The notes under the pieces: generated by a model | What the model saw: only the letters and a program-made list of their open reading frames with translations | Told to the model about the DNA's origin: nothing | Databases searched by the model: none | Shown: positions 11,816 through 20,826 of the stretch, piece after piece | Layout of the letters: each line of letters starts with the position of its first letter | How positions within the stretch are numbered: position 1 is the stretch's first letter | Made by a program: the position numbers and the translations under genes | From: Atlantibacter subterraneus | Lineage (GTDB): Bacteria; Pseudomonadota; Gammaproteobacteria; Enterobacterales; Enterobacteriaceae | Length of the DNA stretch: 64,000 nt | Direction of reading: 5' to 3' | Assembly (NCBI RefSeq): GCF_007570865.1 | Contig: NZ_VLPS01000001.1 | Coordinates: forward strand, 620,001 to 684,000

Positions 11816-12898
11816 ATGAAGCCTTCTATCGTTGCCAAACTAGAAGCCTTGCAGGAGCGCCATGAAGAAGTTCAGGCCCTGCTCGGCGATGCTGCGACAA
11901 TCGCGGATCAGGATCGCTTTCGCGCGCTCTCCCGTGAATACGCACAGTTGAGCGATGTATCGCGCTGTTTTTTGCTCTGGCAACAGGTTCAGGAAGATAT
12001 CGAAACGGCACAGATGCTGTTGGATGACCCGGAAATGCGCGACATGGCGCAGGAAGAGTTAAACGAAGCGAAACAAAAAAGCGAACAGCTGGAGCAGGAG
12101 TTACAGGTTCTGCTGCTGCCGAAAGATCCGGATGACGAGCGCAACGCGTTTGTCGAAGTGCGTGCCGGAACCGGCGGCGACGAAGCCGCGCTGTTTGCCG
12201 GGGATCTGTTCCGCATGTACAGCCGCTACGCGGAATCGCGCCGCTGGCGGGTCGAGATCATGAGCGCCAGCGACGGCGAGCACGGCGGTTACAAAGAAGT
12301 GATCGCTAAAATCAGCGGCGATGGCGTTTATGGCCGTCTGAAATTCGAATCCGGCGGCCACCGCGTGCAGCGCGTACCGGCCACCGAATCCCAGGGCCGT
12401 ATTCACACTTCCGCCTGTACCGTGGCGGTGATGCCGGAACTGCCGGAAGCCGAGCTGCCGGACATCAACCCGGGGGATTTGCGTATCGATACGTTCCGCT
12501 CCTCGGGCGCGGGCGGTCAGCACGTAAACACCACCGATTCCGCTATCCGCATTACCCACCTGCCGACCGGCATTGTGGTGGAGTGCCAGGATGAACGTTC
12601 CCAGCATAAAAACAAAGCCAAAGCGCTGTCGGTGCTGGGCGCTCGTATCCATGCGGCGGAAATGGCCAAACGCCAGCAGGCGGAAGCGTCAACGCGCCGC
12701 AACCTGCTGGGCAGCGGCGATCGCAGCGATCGCAACCGCACCTATAACTTCCCGCAGGGCCGCGTCACCGACCACCGCATCAACCTGACGGTATACCGTC
12801 TGGATGAAGTGATGGAAGGCAAACTGGATATGCTGATCGAACCTATTGTTCAGGAATACCAGGCCGATCAGCTCGCCGCACTCTCCGAGCAGGACTAA
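11816..12898 (+). CDS. prfA: Peptide chain release factor 1
   Basis: A 360-residue class I release factor that reads UAA and UAG. The stop-recognition tripeptide P188-A189-T190 lies in RVPATESQ. The catalytic GGQ loop is G233-G234-Q235 in [10 protein letters not shown]235 is the residue methylated by PrmC, encoded next door. Length equals E. coli RF1. It starts 35 bases after hemA and its stop shares a base with the prmC start (TAATG). Confidence 0.98.
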   Translation: MKPSIVAKLEALQERHEEVQALLGDAATIADQDRFRALSREYAQLSDVSRCFLLWQQVQEDIETAQMLLDDPEMRDMAQEELNEAKQKSEQLEQELQVLLLPKDPDDERNAFVEVRAGTGGDEAALFAGDLFRMYSRYAESRRWRVEIMSASDGEHGGYKEVIAKISGDGVYGRLKFESGGHRVQRVPATESQGRIHTSACTVAVMPELPEAELPDINPGDLRIDTFRSSGAGGQHVNTTDSAIRITHLPTGIVVECQDERSQHKNKAKALSVLGARIHAAEMAKRQQAEASTRRNLLGSGDRSDRNRTYNFPQGRVTDHRINLTVYRLDEVMEGKLDMLIEPIVQEYQADQLAALSEQD

Positions 12899-13737
12899 TG
12901 GAGTTTCAGCACTGGTTACGGCAGGCCGCCGCACGTTTAGTGGATAGCGAGTCTCCGCGTCGCGACGCGGAGATCCTGCTGGGCCTGGTAACCGGCAAAG
13001 CGCGCACCTTTATTCTGGCCTTCGGTGAAACCCAGCTATCAGAGGCGCAGCTCGCGGAGCTTGACGCGCTGTTAGCCCGGCGCGCAGCGGGAGAACCCGT
13101 GGCGTACCTCACCGGCGTTCGGGAGTTCTGGTCGCTGCCGCTGATGGTTTCTCCGGCGACGCTGATCCCGCGCCCGGATACCGAGTGCGTGGTGGAACAG
13201 GCGCTGGCCCGCTTGCCCGCCGAACCCTGCCGCATTCTCGATTTAGGTACCGGCACCGGCGCGATTGCGCTGGCGCTGGCCTCCGAGCGCCCGGACTGCC
13301 AGGTCGTCGCGGTGGATAAAGTGCCGGATGCGGTGGATCTGGCGCAGCGTAACGCCGCGCGCCTCAACATCGCCAATATCGACATCCGGCAAAGCGACTG
13401 GTTTAGCGCCGTTCAGGGCGACCGTTTTCAGCTTATTGTCAGCAACCCCCCGTATATCGACAGCGAAGATGAGCACCTCCGGCAGGGCGATGTGCGCTTT
13501 GAACCGTTGTCTGCGCTGGTTGCGCCTGATGCGGGGCTTGCCGATATCGATTATTTAATTCGTGAAGCGCGCGCCTTCCTTGAACCTGGCGGCTGGCTGG
13601 TGCTGGAGCACGGCTGGCAGCAGGGCGAGGCGGTGCGCGCGTTGTTTCATCAAGCAGGATTTTTGGCAGTAGAAACCGGTCTGGATTATGGCGGCAATGA
13701 ACGCCTGACCATGGGACAAATAACATCACAGGAGTAA
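12898..13737 (+). CDS. prmC: Release factor glutamine methyltransferase
   Basis: A 279-residue class I SAM-dependent methyltransferase that methylates the GGQ glutamine of RF1 and RF2. SAM-binding motif DLGTGTG lies at 115-121 and the amide-methylase signature NPPY at 183-186. An N-terminal helical domain recognises the release factor. Its ATG overlaps the prfA stop, so enzyme and substrate are translationally coupled. The family length in E. coli is 277. Confidence 0.97.
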   Translation: MEFQHWLRQAAARLVDSESPRRDAEILLGLVTGKARTFILAFGETQLSEAQLAELDALLARRAAGEPVAYLTGVREFWSLPLMVSPATLIPRPDTECVVEQALARLPAEPCRILDLGTGTGAIALALASERPDCQVVAVDKVPDAVDLAQRNAARLNIANIDIRQSDWFSAVQGDRFQLIVSNPPYIDSEDEHLRQGDVRFEPLSALVAPDAGLADIDYLIREARAFLEPGGWLVLEHGWQQGEAVRALFHQAGFLAVETGLDYGGNERLTMGQITSQE

Positions 13738-13740
13738 GTC

Positions 13741-14136
13741 ATGGCGACCTATTTTGCGCTTAAGCACGTGCATATTCTCACCGCGTTCCTTTCCGTGAGT
13801 CTGTTTATTCTGCGCTACTGGTGGCAATATCGCGGTTCAGCCATGTCGACCAAACGCTGGGTGCGGATTGTCCCGCACGTGAACGACACGCTGCTGCTGG
13901 TGACCGGGGTGGCGCTGGTGATGATCACCCATTTCTACCCATTCACCCCACAAGGCGCATGGCTGACTGAGAAGCTTTTTGGCGTTATCATCTACATCGT
14001 TTTAGGTTTTATCGCGCTGGGCCGACGCCCGCGTAGCCAGCAGGTGCGCTGGATAGCTTTTCTGCTGGGCCTGGTGGTCATTTATATCGTCATTAAGCTG
14101 GCCACCACCAAGATACCGTTATTGGGGTTTGTATGA
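13741..14136 (+). CDS. sirB2: SirB2 family inner-membrane protein
   Basis: A 131-residue hydrophobic protein with about four membrane segments, equal in size to E. coli SirB2 (YchQ). Motifs KHVHILTAFLSV and RRPRSQQVRWIAF are typical. Function is unknown; early Salmonella work linked the sirB region to invasion gene regulation, but the effect is not explained biochemically. It starts three bases after prmC and ends with an ATGA overlap into sirB1. Confidence 0.93.
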   Translation: MATYFALKHVHILTAFLSVSLFILRYWWQYRGSAMSTKRWVRIVPHVNDTLLLVTGVALVMITHFYPFTPQGAWLTEKLFGVIIYIVLGFIALGRRPRSQQVRWIAFLLGLVVIYIVIKLATTKIPLLGFV

Positions 14137-14942
14137 AGTCGTTAGCCGATTTCGAGTTTAATAAAGCGCCGTTATGCGACGGCATGATTTTGATTTCCCA
14201 GCTGATCCGCGACGACTTCCCGACGCAGGACGTCTACGATCGGCTGCAATCGCTGGTGGCGCTCGCCCGCGAAGAGATTAGCGGCGGGCTGCACCAGGAT
14301 ATCCAGCTGGAAAAACTGCTGGAGCTGTTTTACGGCGAGTGGGGCTTCCAGGATTCCCGGGGCATCTACAAGCTCTCCGACGCGCTGTGGCTGGATAAAG
14401 TGCTGGAGAACCGCCAGGGCAGCGCCGTGGCGCTGGGGGCGATTTTGCTGTGGGTGGCTGAACAGCTGGATATTCCGCTGATGCCGGTGATTTTCCCGAC
14501 CCAGCTGATCCTGCGCGCCGACTGGATGGACGGCGAAATGTGGCTGATCAACCCGTTCAACGGCGAAACGCTCGACGAACACACGCTGGAAGTGTGGCTC
14601 AAAGGCAATATCAGCCCGGTGGCGGAGCTGTTTGTGGACGATCTTGAGGAGTCCGAGAACGCTGAAGTGATCCGCAAACTGCTCGACACCCTGAAATCGG
14701 CGCTGATGGAAGAGCGGCAGATGCTGCTGGCGCTGCGTACCAGCGAGGCGCTGTTGCAGTTCAACCCGGAAGATCCGTATGAAATTCGCGATCGCGGGCT
14801 GATCTACGCCCAGCTGGATTGCGACCATGTAGCCCTGACCGACCTGAGCTATTTCGTTGAACAGTGCCCTGAAGACCCGATCAGCGAAATGATCCGGGCG
14901 CAAATCAATTCGATTTCTCACAAACAGATTACCCTGCATTAA
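14133..14942 (+). CDS. sirB1: SirB1, transglutaminase-like/TPR protein
   Basis: A 269-residue protein matching E. coli SirB1 (YchA, UPF0162). The N-terminal two thirds are a transglutaminase-like domain, without an evident catalytic Cys. The C-terminal part holds TPR-like helices (RTSEALLQFNPEDPYEIRDR). Cytoplasmic; function unknown. It overlaps sirB2 by four bases (ATGA) and lies 40 bases before kdsA, in the same order as E. coli. Confidence 0.93.
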   Translation: MKSLADFEFNKAPLCDGMILISQLIRDDFPTQDVYDRLQSLVALAREEISGGLHQDIQLEKLLELFYGEWGFQDSRGIYKLSDALWLDKVLENRQGSAVALGAILLWVAEQLDIPLMPVIFPTQLILRADWMDGEMWLINPFNGETLDEHTLEVWLKGNISPVAELFVDDLEESENAEVIRKLLDTLKSALMEERQMLLALRTSEALLQFNPEDPYEIRDRGLIYAQLDCDHVALTDLSYFVEQCPEDPISEMIRAQINSISHKQITLH

Positions 14943-14973
14943 TGGCAGCACGTTTCTGATTTACACCTGATAA

Positions 14974-15837
<864 letters not shown>

Positions 15838-15852
15838 TTTCCGCTGAGATAA

Positions 15853-15884
15853 AAAAATGCCCTGCAAATTTGCAGGGCATTTTT
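15853..15884. terminator. Bidirectional terminator between kdsA and chaA
   Basis: A perfect palindrome AAAAATGCCCTGCAAA and its complement covers 32 bases and is flanked by A and T runs. It serves the convergent kdsA and chaA genes. Confidence 0.93.
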
Positions 15885-15894
15885 GTTTGAGCGG

Positions 15895-16998
15895 TCAGGC
15901 GAATATCGTCATCAGATAGGCAGCGAACAGCGCCAGATGGGCGGTGCCGTTAAGCACATTGGTGCGCCCGGTGGAGAACGAAATCTGGCACAGCACCAGC
16001 GAGGCCAGCATCACAATCATCTCCGGCGCGCCGAGGCCGAAAATCAGCTCATTGCCGGTAAGAATGGCAATCAGCGTGACCGTCGGCACGGTCAGGGAGA
16101 TGGTCGCCAGCACCGAACCGAAAAACAGGTTCATGGCGCGCTGTACCTGATTGTTCATCACCGCTTTAATCGCCCCTAATCCTTCCGGTGAGAGGATCAG
16201 CAGCGCCACCAGGAAGCCGGTAAAGGCAACGGGCGCATTCAGCGTGGTCAGCAGCGACTCCAGCGGGCTGGCGTTCATTTTGGTTACCGCAATCACCGCG
16301 ATAAGATGCACCACCAACCAGGCCGCGTGCCACAGGTTGCTGTGCGCCGACGGCTTGCCGTGATGCGGGTCGTCATCGTCGCCTTCGTCTTCATGCTCGT
16401 AGACAAACAGGCTCTGATGGGTTCTGGTCTGGATAATCAAAAACACCCCGTACATGGCGGCGGAAATCAGCGCCACCAGAATCGACTGGCCCGTCGTGAA
16501 ATTAGCCTCTGGCAGCGCCATCGGGAACACCAGCACAATTACCGCCAGCGGGAATAGGGCGATCAAATACTGTTTAATACCGAACAGATTCACATGCTGC
16601 GTAGCAAATTTACGGCCTCCCAGCAGCAGCGCAAAACCCACCAGGCCGCCGGTGACGATCATAATGATGGAGTAAAGCGTGTCGCGCATCAGCGTCGGCG
16701 CGGCATCGCCGGTGGCCATTAGCGCGGAGATCAAACTGACTTCAAGAATAACTACCGAAAGGCTGAGGATCAGCGAGCCGTAAGGTTCGCCCAGGCGATG
16801 CGCCAGCACATCCGCGTGGCGCACCACGCTAAATGCGCTGCTCAGGATCGCAACCAGCGCCAGCGCATTGATGCCGATAACCACTGGCAGCGACTGGCTG
16901 GCCCCCCAAAATGCCAGCACCGCCAGTGCTATCACCGGGAAAATGAGAGAGGACTCCTTATGGCGGGTTTTCACCGCCTCATGTACTGTTTTTGTCAT
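15895..16998 (-). CDS. chaA: Sodium-potassium/proton (calcium/proton) antiporter ChaA
   Basis: A 367-residue inner-membrane antiporter of the CaCA superfamily, with about eleven hydrophobic segments. The two inverted alpha-repeat motifs are visible: SVVILEVSLISALMATG near residue 80-96 and LILSPEGLGAIKAVMNNQ in the second half, both with the ion-binding Glu. An acidic loop EHEDEGDDDDPHHG lies between the halves. In E. coli it exports Na+, K+ and Ca2+ at alkaline pH. It is divergent from chaB. Confidence 0.95.
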   Translation of the reverse strand: MTKTVHEAVKTRHKESSLIFPVIALAVLAFWGASQSLPVVIGINALALVAILSSAFSVVRHADVLAHRLGEPYGSLILSLSVVILEVSLISALMATGDAAPTLMRDTLYSIIMIVTGGLVGFALLLGGRKFATQHVNLFGIKQYLIALFPLAVIVLVFPMALPEANFTTGQSILVALISAAMYGVFLIIQTRTHQSLFVYEHEDEGDDDDPHHGKPSAHSNLWHAAWLVVHLIAVIAVTKMNASPLESLLTTLNAPVAFTGFLVALLILSPEGLGAIKAVMNNQVQRAMNLFFGSVLATISLTVPTVTLIAILTGNELIFGLGAPEMIVMLASLVLCQISFSTGRTNVLNGTAHLALFAAYLMTIFA

Positions 16999-17270
16999 TT
17001 TTTTACTCCAGAGAAGCAGGTGTTATCATTATAGTCATTGTGAGAAAGGTCACTAAAATAGCAAAAAACCGCAGGGTCACCGGTAATATTTACGAAGTTT
17101 TACGGCCTGTGCCGATTTTTATCCTCAGAAGGCAATAAACCGCTATCTTGTTTAGAATTCATTTAACTAACAATCAATTAATAAGAGGGTTCTGACATTT
17201 ATCCTGTGAACTGGCAAACCCTGGCATCCTGTTCCACACTTTGAAGTTGTCCCTGAAAAGAGAGGTTCGT

Positions 17271-17501
17271 ATGCCGTATAAATCACGTAGCGACTTACCC
17301 GAAAACGTCACCAACGTTCTGCCCGCCCACGCGCAGGATATCTATAAAGAAGCGTTCAACAGCGCCTGGGATCAGTATAAAGATGCCGACGATCGGCGCG
17401 GCGACGCCAGCCGTGAAGAGACCGCGCACCGCGTGGCCTGGGCGGCGGTAAAACATGATTACCAAAAAGGCGACGATGAAAAGTGGCATAAGAAAAAATA
17501 A
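17271..17501 (+). CDS. chaB: ChaB family small protein
   Basis: A 76-residue protein with the ChaB signature MPYKSRSDLPENV and a C-terminal DDEKWHKKK tail. The frame is open ten codons further upstream, but the ATG at 17271 gives the E. coli length and has an AGAGG ribosome site. Named as a putative regulator of ChaA from locus studies; no mechanism is known. It lies between chaA (divergent) and chaC (same strand, 210 bases on). Confidence 0.93.
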   Translation: MPYKSRSDLPENVTNVLPAHAQDIYKEAFNSAWDQYKDADDRRGDASREETAHRVAWAAVKHDYQKGDDEKWHKKK

Positions 17502-17711
17502 ATCCACCGCTAATCTTTCGATAATCCAGGGCGTTGCAGCGCCAGCGCCCTGCAAAATTCTCTTCAAATCTCCGAAATTGTGCCAAATCAATTTTTCAAC
17601 TCTTGCCAGCGTTGGGTTAATTGCCTATCGTCTGCTGATAATTGCTTTCGAAATGAACAGCAGACAGGGTAAGAGGGCGTCAGGGAAGAATGGCAGTGGT
17701 GGAGGTATGAA

Positions 17712-18404
17712 GTGTTAACACGTGATTTCTTAATGAAAGCGGATTGTAAGACGGCTTTTGGAGCCATTGAGGAATCGTTATTGTGGTCATCTGAGCAGCG
17801 CGCGGCATCCCTTGCGGCGACGCTGGCCTGTCGGCCTGACGATGGCCCGGTATGGATTTTTGGTTACGGTTCGCTGATGTGGAACCCGGCGCTGGAGTAT
17901 GAAGAGTCTGCCACCGGTACGCTGCCGGGCTGGCACCGGGCATTTTGCCTGCGCTTAACCGCAGGCCGCGGCACCGCCTGCCAGCCGGGACGGATGCTGG
18001 CGCTGAAAGAGGGCGGCCGCACCACCGGCGTGGCGTACCGTCTGCCGGAAGCGACGCTCGATCAGGAACTGGAACTGCTGTGGAAGCGTGAGATGATCAC
18101 CGGCTGCTATTTGCCTACCTGGTGCAAACTTGAGCTGGACGATGGCCGCACCGTCAACGCGCTGGTGTTTATTATGGATCCGCGCCACTCGCTGTACGAA
18201 TCCGATACCCGCGCCGCGATTATTGCGCCGCTGATTGCCGCCGCCAGCGGCCCGCTCGGCACCAATGCCCAGTATCTGTTTTCGCTGGAGCAGGAACTCA
18301 ACAAACTGGGGATGCGCGACCCAACGTTAGATGAACTGATTAGTGCGGTTCGCGCGTTGCAGGCACCCCAGTCCGATGCAAACTGGCAACCGGGGTTTGC
18401 GTAA
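17712..18404 (+). CDS. chaC: Glutathione-specific gamma-glutamylcyclotransferase ChaC
   Basis: A 230-residue cytoplasmic protein. The family converts glutathione to 5-oxoproline and Cys-Gly. The substrate loop YGSLMWNP and the downstream LTAGRGTA, GVAYRLPE and REMITGCY segments are as in E. coli ChaC, including the conserved catalytic Glu. The start is GTG at 17712 with GGAGG eight bases upstream; the nearby ATG at 17707 runs into a stop. It ends two bases before the convergent DUF1883-like gene, with no clear terminator between. Confidence 0.95.
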   Translation: MLTRDFLMKADCKTAFGAIEESLLWSSEQRAASLAATLACRPDDGPVWIFGYGSLMWNPALEYEESATGTLPGWHRAFCLRLTAGRGTACQPGRMLALKEGGRTTGVAYRLPEATLDQELELLWKREMITGCYLPTWCKLELDDGRTVNALVFIMDPRHSLYESDTRAAIIAPLIAAASGPLGTNAQYLFSLEQELNKLGMRDPTLDELISAVRALQAPQSDANWQPGFA

Positions 18405-18406
18405 AC

Positions 18407-18649
18407 TCAGGCGGGGACGTAGCTGATGGAGTGCTCCAGCGACTGGCTGTGACTGTCGATCAGCACGTTCCAGGTGCCGCTATAGGGCACCGTGAGATAC
18501 GCGTGCTTGCGGTTTTGCACGCTGAGAATATCCGCCGTACTGCTGGCAGCGCCTTTGGCGCTCATCAAATGAATGTGACAAGAATCGGAACAGCGTACCA
18601 CCACCGTATCCCCGCCAAACAACTTCAGACTCGTTTTTACCATCGCCAT
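18407..18649 (-). CDS. Small DUF1883-like protein
   Basis: An 80-residue protein. The pattern GGDTVVVRCSDSCHIHLM followed by a PYSGTWNVLID segment resembles DUF1883, a beta-sandwich family without established function; the assignment is by pattern memory and tentative. The frame is open to 18700, but the ATG at 18649 has a GAGG ribosome site seven bases upstream. There is no signal peptide, and three Cys lie within the first half. It converges on chaC with a two-base gap and is not part of this block in E. coli K-12. Confidence 0.6.
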   Translation of the reverse strand: MAMVKTSLKLFGGDTVVVRCSDSCHIHLMSAKGAASSTADILSVQNRKHAYLTVPYSGTWNVLIDSHSQSLEHSISYVPA

Positions 18650-18959
18650 CTTTTTACCCTCTGCCAAAAAAAGACTACCCCTGTACGTGACTCTGTTCAC
18701 AAATCACGCTTATGCATAACACCAAAGAGGGAGGGCGCGGATGCTGACCTTGATCAACGAATTTCATAATCATTAAACTTTAGTTATAAATGCCCTCTAT
18801 ACATTGCATTCTGAAAGGTTTGCGCCTGAAAAGTGAACAACCGGAGCGGGAAATTCTGGAAACCTGCGGCGCGTTCAGCAAGCTATTTCGCAGCACAGCG
18901 CCGAATCGCGTTAATAGTCTGGAAACTGCCGCAGCGGGGCGCATGCGGCAGAATAGCCA
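18650..18959. other. Intergenic region between the DUF1883-like gene and ychN
   Basis: 310 bases between two minus-strand genes. I see no convincing ORF, terminator or repeat. It should hold the promoter of the DUF1883-like gene, which I could not place with confidence. Confidence 0.5.
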
Positions 18960-19313
18960 TCAGAAAGTCAGAACTTTATCCGCCGCCAGCGTCCACTGCG
19001 CCAGTTCGACCAGCGTGCCGATCTCCACGCCATCAATCAGCGGCAGCCCGGAAACGCCGCGCCCGTCGCTGCAGGTCTTACACAGTTTCACCGGCACATT
19101 CTGGGCGGTGAGGATCTCCAGCATCTGCTGAATGTTATAGCCTTCTGCGGGTTTCTGGCCGCGAATGCCTGCCGTCACCGCATCCGACATTAAAAACAGT
19201 TTCAGACTGATGTCGTCCTGCTGTTCGCGCAGGGCGATAGCCAGACGCAGGCTGTTAAACAGCGACTCGCTGCCATAGGCCGCGCCGTTAGCGATAATCA
19301 CGATATTTTGCAC
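18960..19313 (-). CDS. ychN: YchN, DsrE/F-like sulfur-relay family protein
   Basis: A 117-residue protein matching E. coli YchN, a hexameric DsrE/DsrF-fold protein. The conserved motif VKLCKTCSDGRG carries two Cys that may be redox or sulfur-transfer active; the role is not established. The N-terminal QNIVIIANGAAYGSES strand-loop is typical. It is divergent from nasR with an 84-base gap, so the two promoters must be close or overlapping. Confidence 0.95.
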   Translation of the reverse strand: MQNIVIIANGAAYGSESLFNSLRLAIALREQQDDISLKLFLMSDAVTAGIRGQKPAEGYNIQQMLEILTAQNVPVKLCKTCSDGRGVSGLPLIDGVEIGTLVELAQWTLAADKVLTF

Positions 19314-19397
19314 GTTAACTCCTTTGCCGTTTGGGCATGGTTATTGCTTTGTTAATTGCTGACCAGAGTAAAGCGGTAATGACTTCGGGAGTATGAC

Positions 19398-20600
19398 ATG
19401 AATCAACAGGCGCCACGCCCGCAATCCGCGCTGGAATGGTTTCACTATACCCGTCGCCAGCAACAGCAGCAGTTACAGCACCTTGCCCGGCTGGGCGAAT
19501 TCGCCACGCTGATTAGCCAACTGGTGCATACGCTCCAGCGCGAGCGCGGCGCATCTAACGTGTGGCTCTGTTCCCGGGGCGAATTGTTTGGCCCGCAGTT
19601 ACAGCACAGCGCCCGGCAGGTGGATGAGTCGCTGGCTGCTTTCCAACAGTGGCTAACCGAACACCACGCCCTGATGAACGGCAATGCGGCGGCGAAGCTG
19701 GCCTGCGCGCTGTGGTTTCTGGAAGGATTAAGCGCCTTGCGTGAGGAAATCCGCATCCTGCGCATCACGCCTGAACAGGCTATGGAGCGCTTTAACCGCA
19801 CCGTGCAGCCGCTGATGGAAATCATCCCGGAAGCCAACGATACGCTAAGCGATCCGCAGGTCGCCCAGGCGCTGACCGCGCTGTATAGCCTGATGCAGGG
19901 CAAAGAGTGGGTCGGCCAGGAGCGGGCGGTCGGCGCGATTGGCTTTACCCGTGGCGAATTTGATGCCGCGCTGCGCCAGATGCTGGTGGACCGCATCGAC
20001 GCCCAGCAGCACAGCTTTGCCACGTTTCTTTCGCTGACGGAACCGGAGCAGGCCGCGATGTTTCGCGACAGCGCAGAGGCCACCCGGGACATCGAACAGA
20101 TGCGCCGCGAAGCCTGCACCCGCATTCCGGCAAACCCGCAGTCGGCGGCGCGCTGGTTTGATATCCAGACCCAGCGCCTTGACGCGCTGCGGCTGATTGA
20201 AACCCGGCTGATCGACACGCTTTCCGCCGTGGCGCAACGTTCATTACAACATACAGTTGATGACGCGCATCCCGGTGAAACGGCGCTGGCCGCATGGGTG
20301 GTGCAGCAGAGCAGCGTGAAAGCCGCGCCGGTAGAGCGTCATCTGCTGCCGCTGGTGCGCCAGCAGGCACGCGAGCTGGAAAAACTCAGCCGTGAATTGA
20401 CCTCGCTTCAGGAAACGCTCGAAGAGCGTAAAACCATCGATAAAGCCAAAAGCCTGCTGATGAACCATCAGGGCATCAGCGAAGAACTGGCCTGGCAGCA
20501 GCTGCGTAAACTGGCCATGAACCAGAACCAGCGGATGGTGGATATCGCCCGTTCGCTGCTGCTCAGCGCCTCGCTGTGGTCGGTAACCCCAAAGGAGTAG
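19398..20600 (+). CDS. nasR: Nitrate/nitrite-responsive transcription antiterminator NasR
   Basis: A 400-residue regulator. Residues about 35-310 form the NIT (nitrate- and nitrite-sensing) domain, largely helical, with the ERGASNVWL motif near residue 50. The last ~65 residues are an ANTAR RNA-binding domain (ERKTIDKAKSLLMNHQGISE). In Klebsiella, nitrate-bound NasR binds the nasF leader RNA and prevents termination. The leader here has the matching elements (20738-20814). RBS GGGAG precedes the ATG. It is the first gene of the nas cluster, on the same strand as nasF. Confidence 0.95.
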   Translation: MNQQAPRPQSALEWFHYTRRQQQQQLQHLARLGEFATLISQLVHTLQRERGASNVWLCSRGELFGPQLQHSARQVDESLAAFQQWLTEHHALMNGNAAAKLACALWFLEGLSALREEIRILRITPEQAMERFNRTVQPLMEIIPEANDTLSDPQVAQALTALYSLMQGKEWVGQERAVGAIGFTRGEFDAALRQMLVDRIDAQQHSFATFLSLTEPEQAAMFRDSAEATRDIEQMRREACTRIPANPQSAARWFDIQTQRLDALRLIETRLIDTLSAVAQRSLQHTVDDAHPGETALAAWVVQQSSVKAAPVERHLLPLVRQQARELEKLSRELTSLQETLEERKTIDKAKSLLMNHQGISEELAWQQLRKLAMNQNQRMVDIARSLLLSASLWSVTPKE

Positions 20601-20689
20601 CTGCACACCAGCGGGGCAGAGCGTGACAGCTTATGGTGCGCTGGCTCACAAAAAACCGCTAAAGCCCCGGAAAACACGGCCTCAATTTC

Positions 20690-20705
20690 TGGCACAGCAA
20701 TTGCA
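20690..20705 (+). promoter_or_regulatory. Sigma-54 (-24/-12) promoter of the nasF operon
   Basis: TGGCACAGCAATTGCA fits the sigma-54 consensus TGGCACGRNNNTTGCW at all but one position, with GG and GC exactly 12 apart. Transcription should start near 20715. This agrees with known NtrC control of nasF in Klebsiella. Inverted CACCA/TGGTG half-sites around 20607-20638 could belong to an NtrC site, but their spacing is not the usual one. Confidence 0.85.
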
Positions 20706-20737
20706 AATCCGTTACTGACCACAACACAAATCGCAGA

Positions 20738-20755
20738 GAAGCCAACGGCGGCTTC
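20738..20755 (+). promoter_or_regulatory. ANTAR-target hexaloop hairpin in the nasF leader
   Basis: Stem GAAGCC/GGCTTC closes a six-base loop AACGGC. Known ANTAR targets carry A at loop position 1 and G at position 4, both met here. It lies between the predicted start of transcription and the terminator, so it should be the NasR-binding hairpin. A clear first (P1) hairpin was not found. Confidence 0.8.
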
Positions 20756-20770
20756 CCGGCGATGAAGGAT

Positions 20771-20814
20771 AAAGGCGTCCTGCAATGTTCACGCATTGTT
20801 GGACGCCTTTTTTT
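20771..20814 (+). terminator. Leader terminator (attenuator) of the nasF operon
   Basis: Stem AAAGGCGTCC/GGACGCCTTT, extended by an inner CAATG/CATTG stem, is followed by seven T residues ending 12 bases before nasF. It is placed to stop transcription unless NasR is active. Confidence 0.92.
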
Positions 20815-20826
20815 ATTGGAGCAGCC

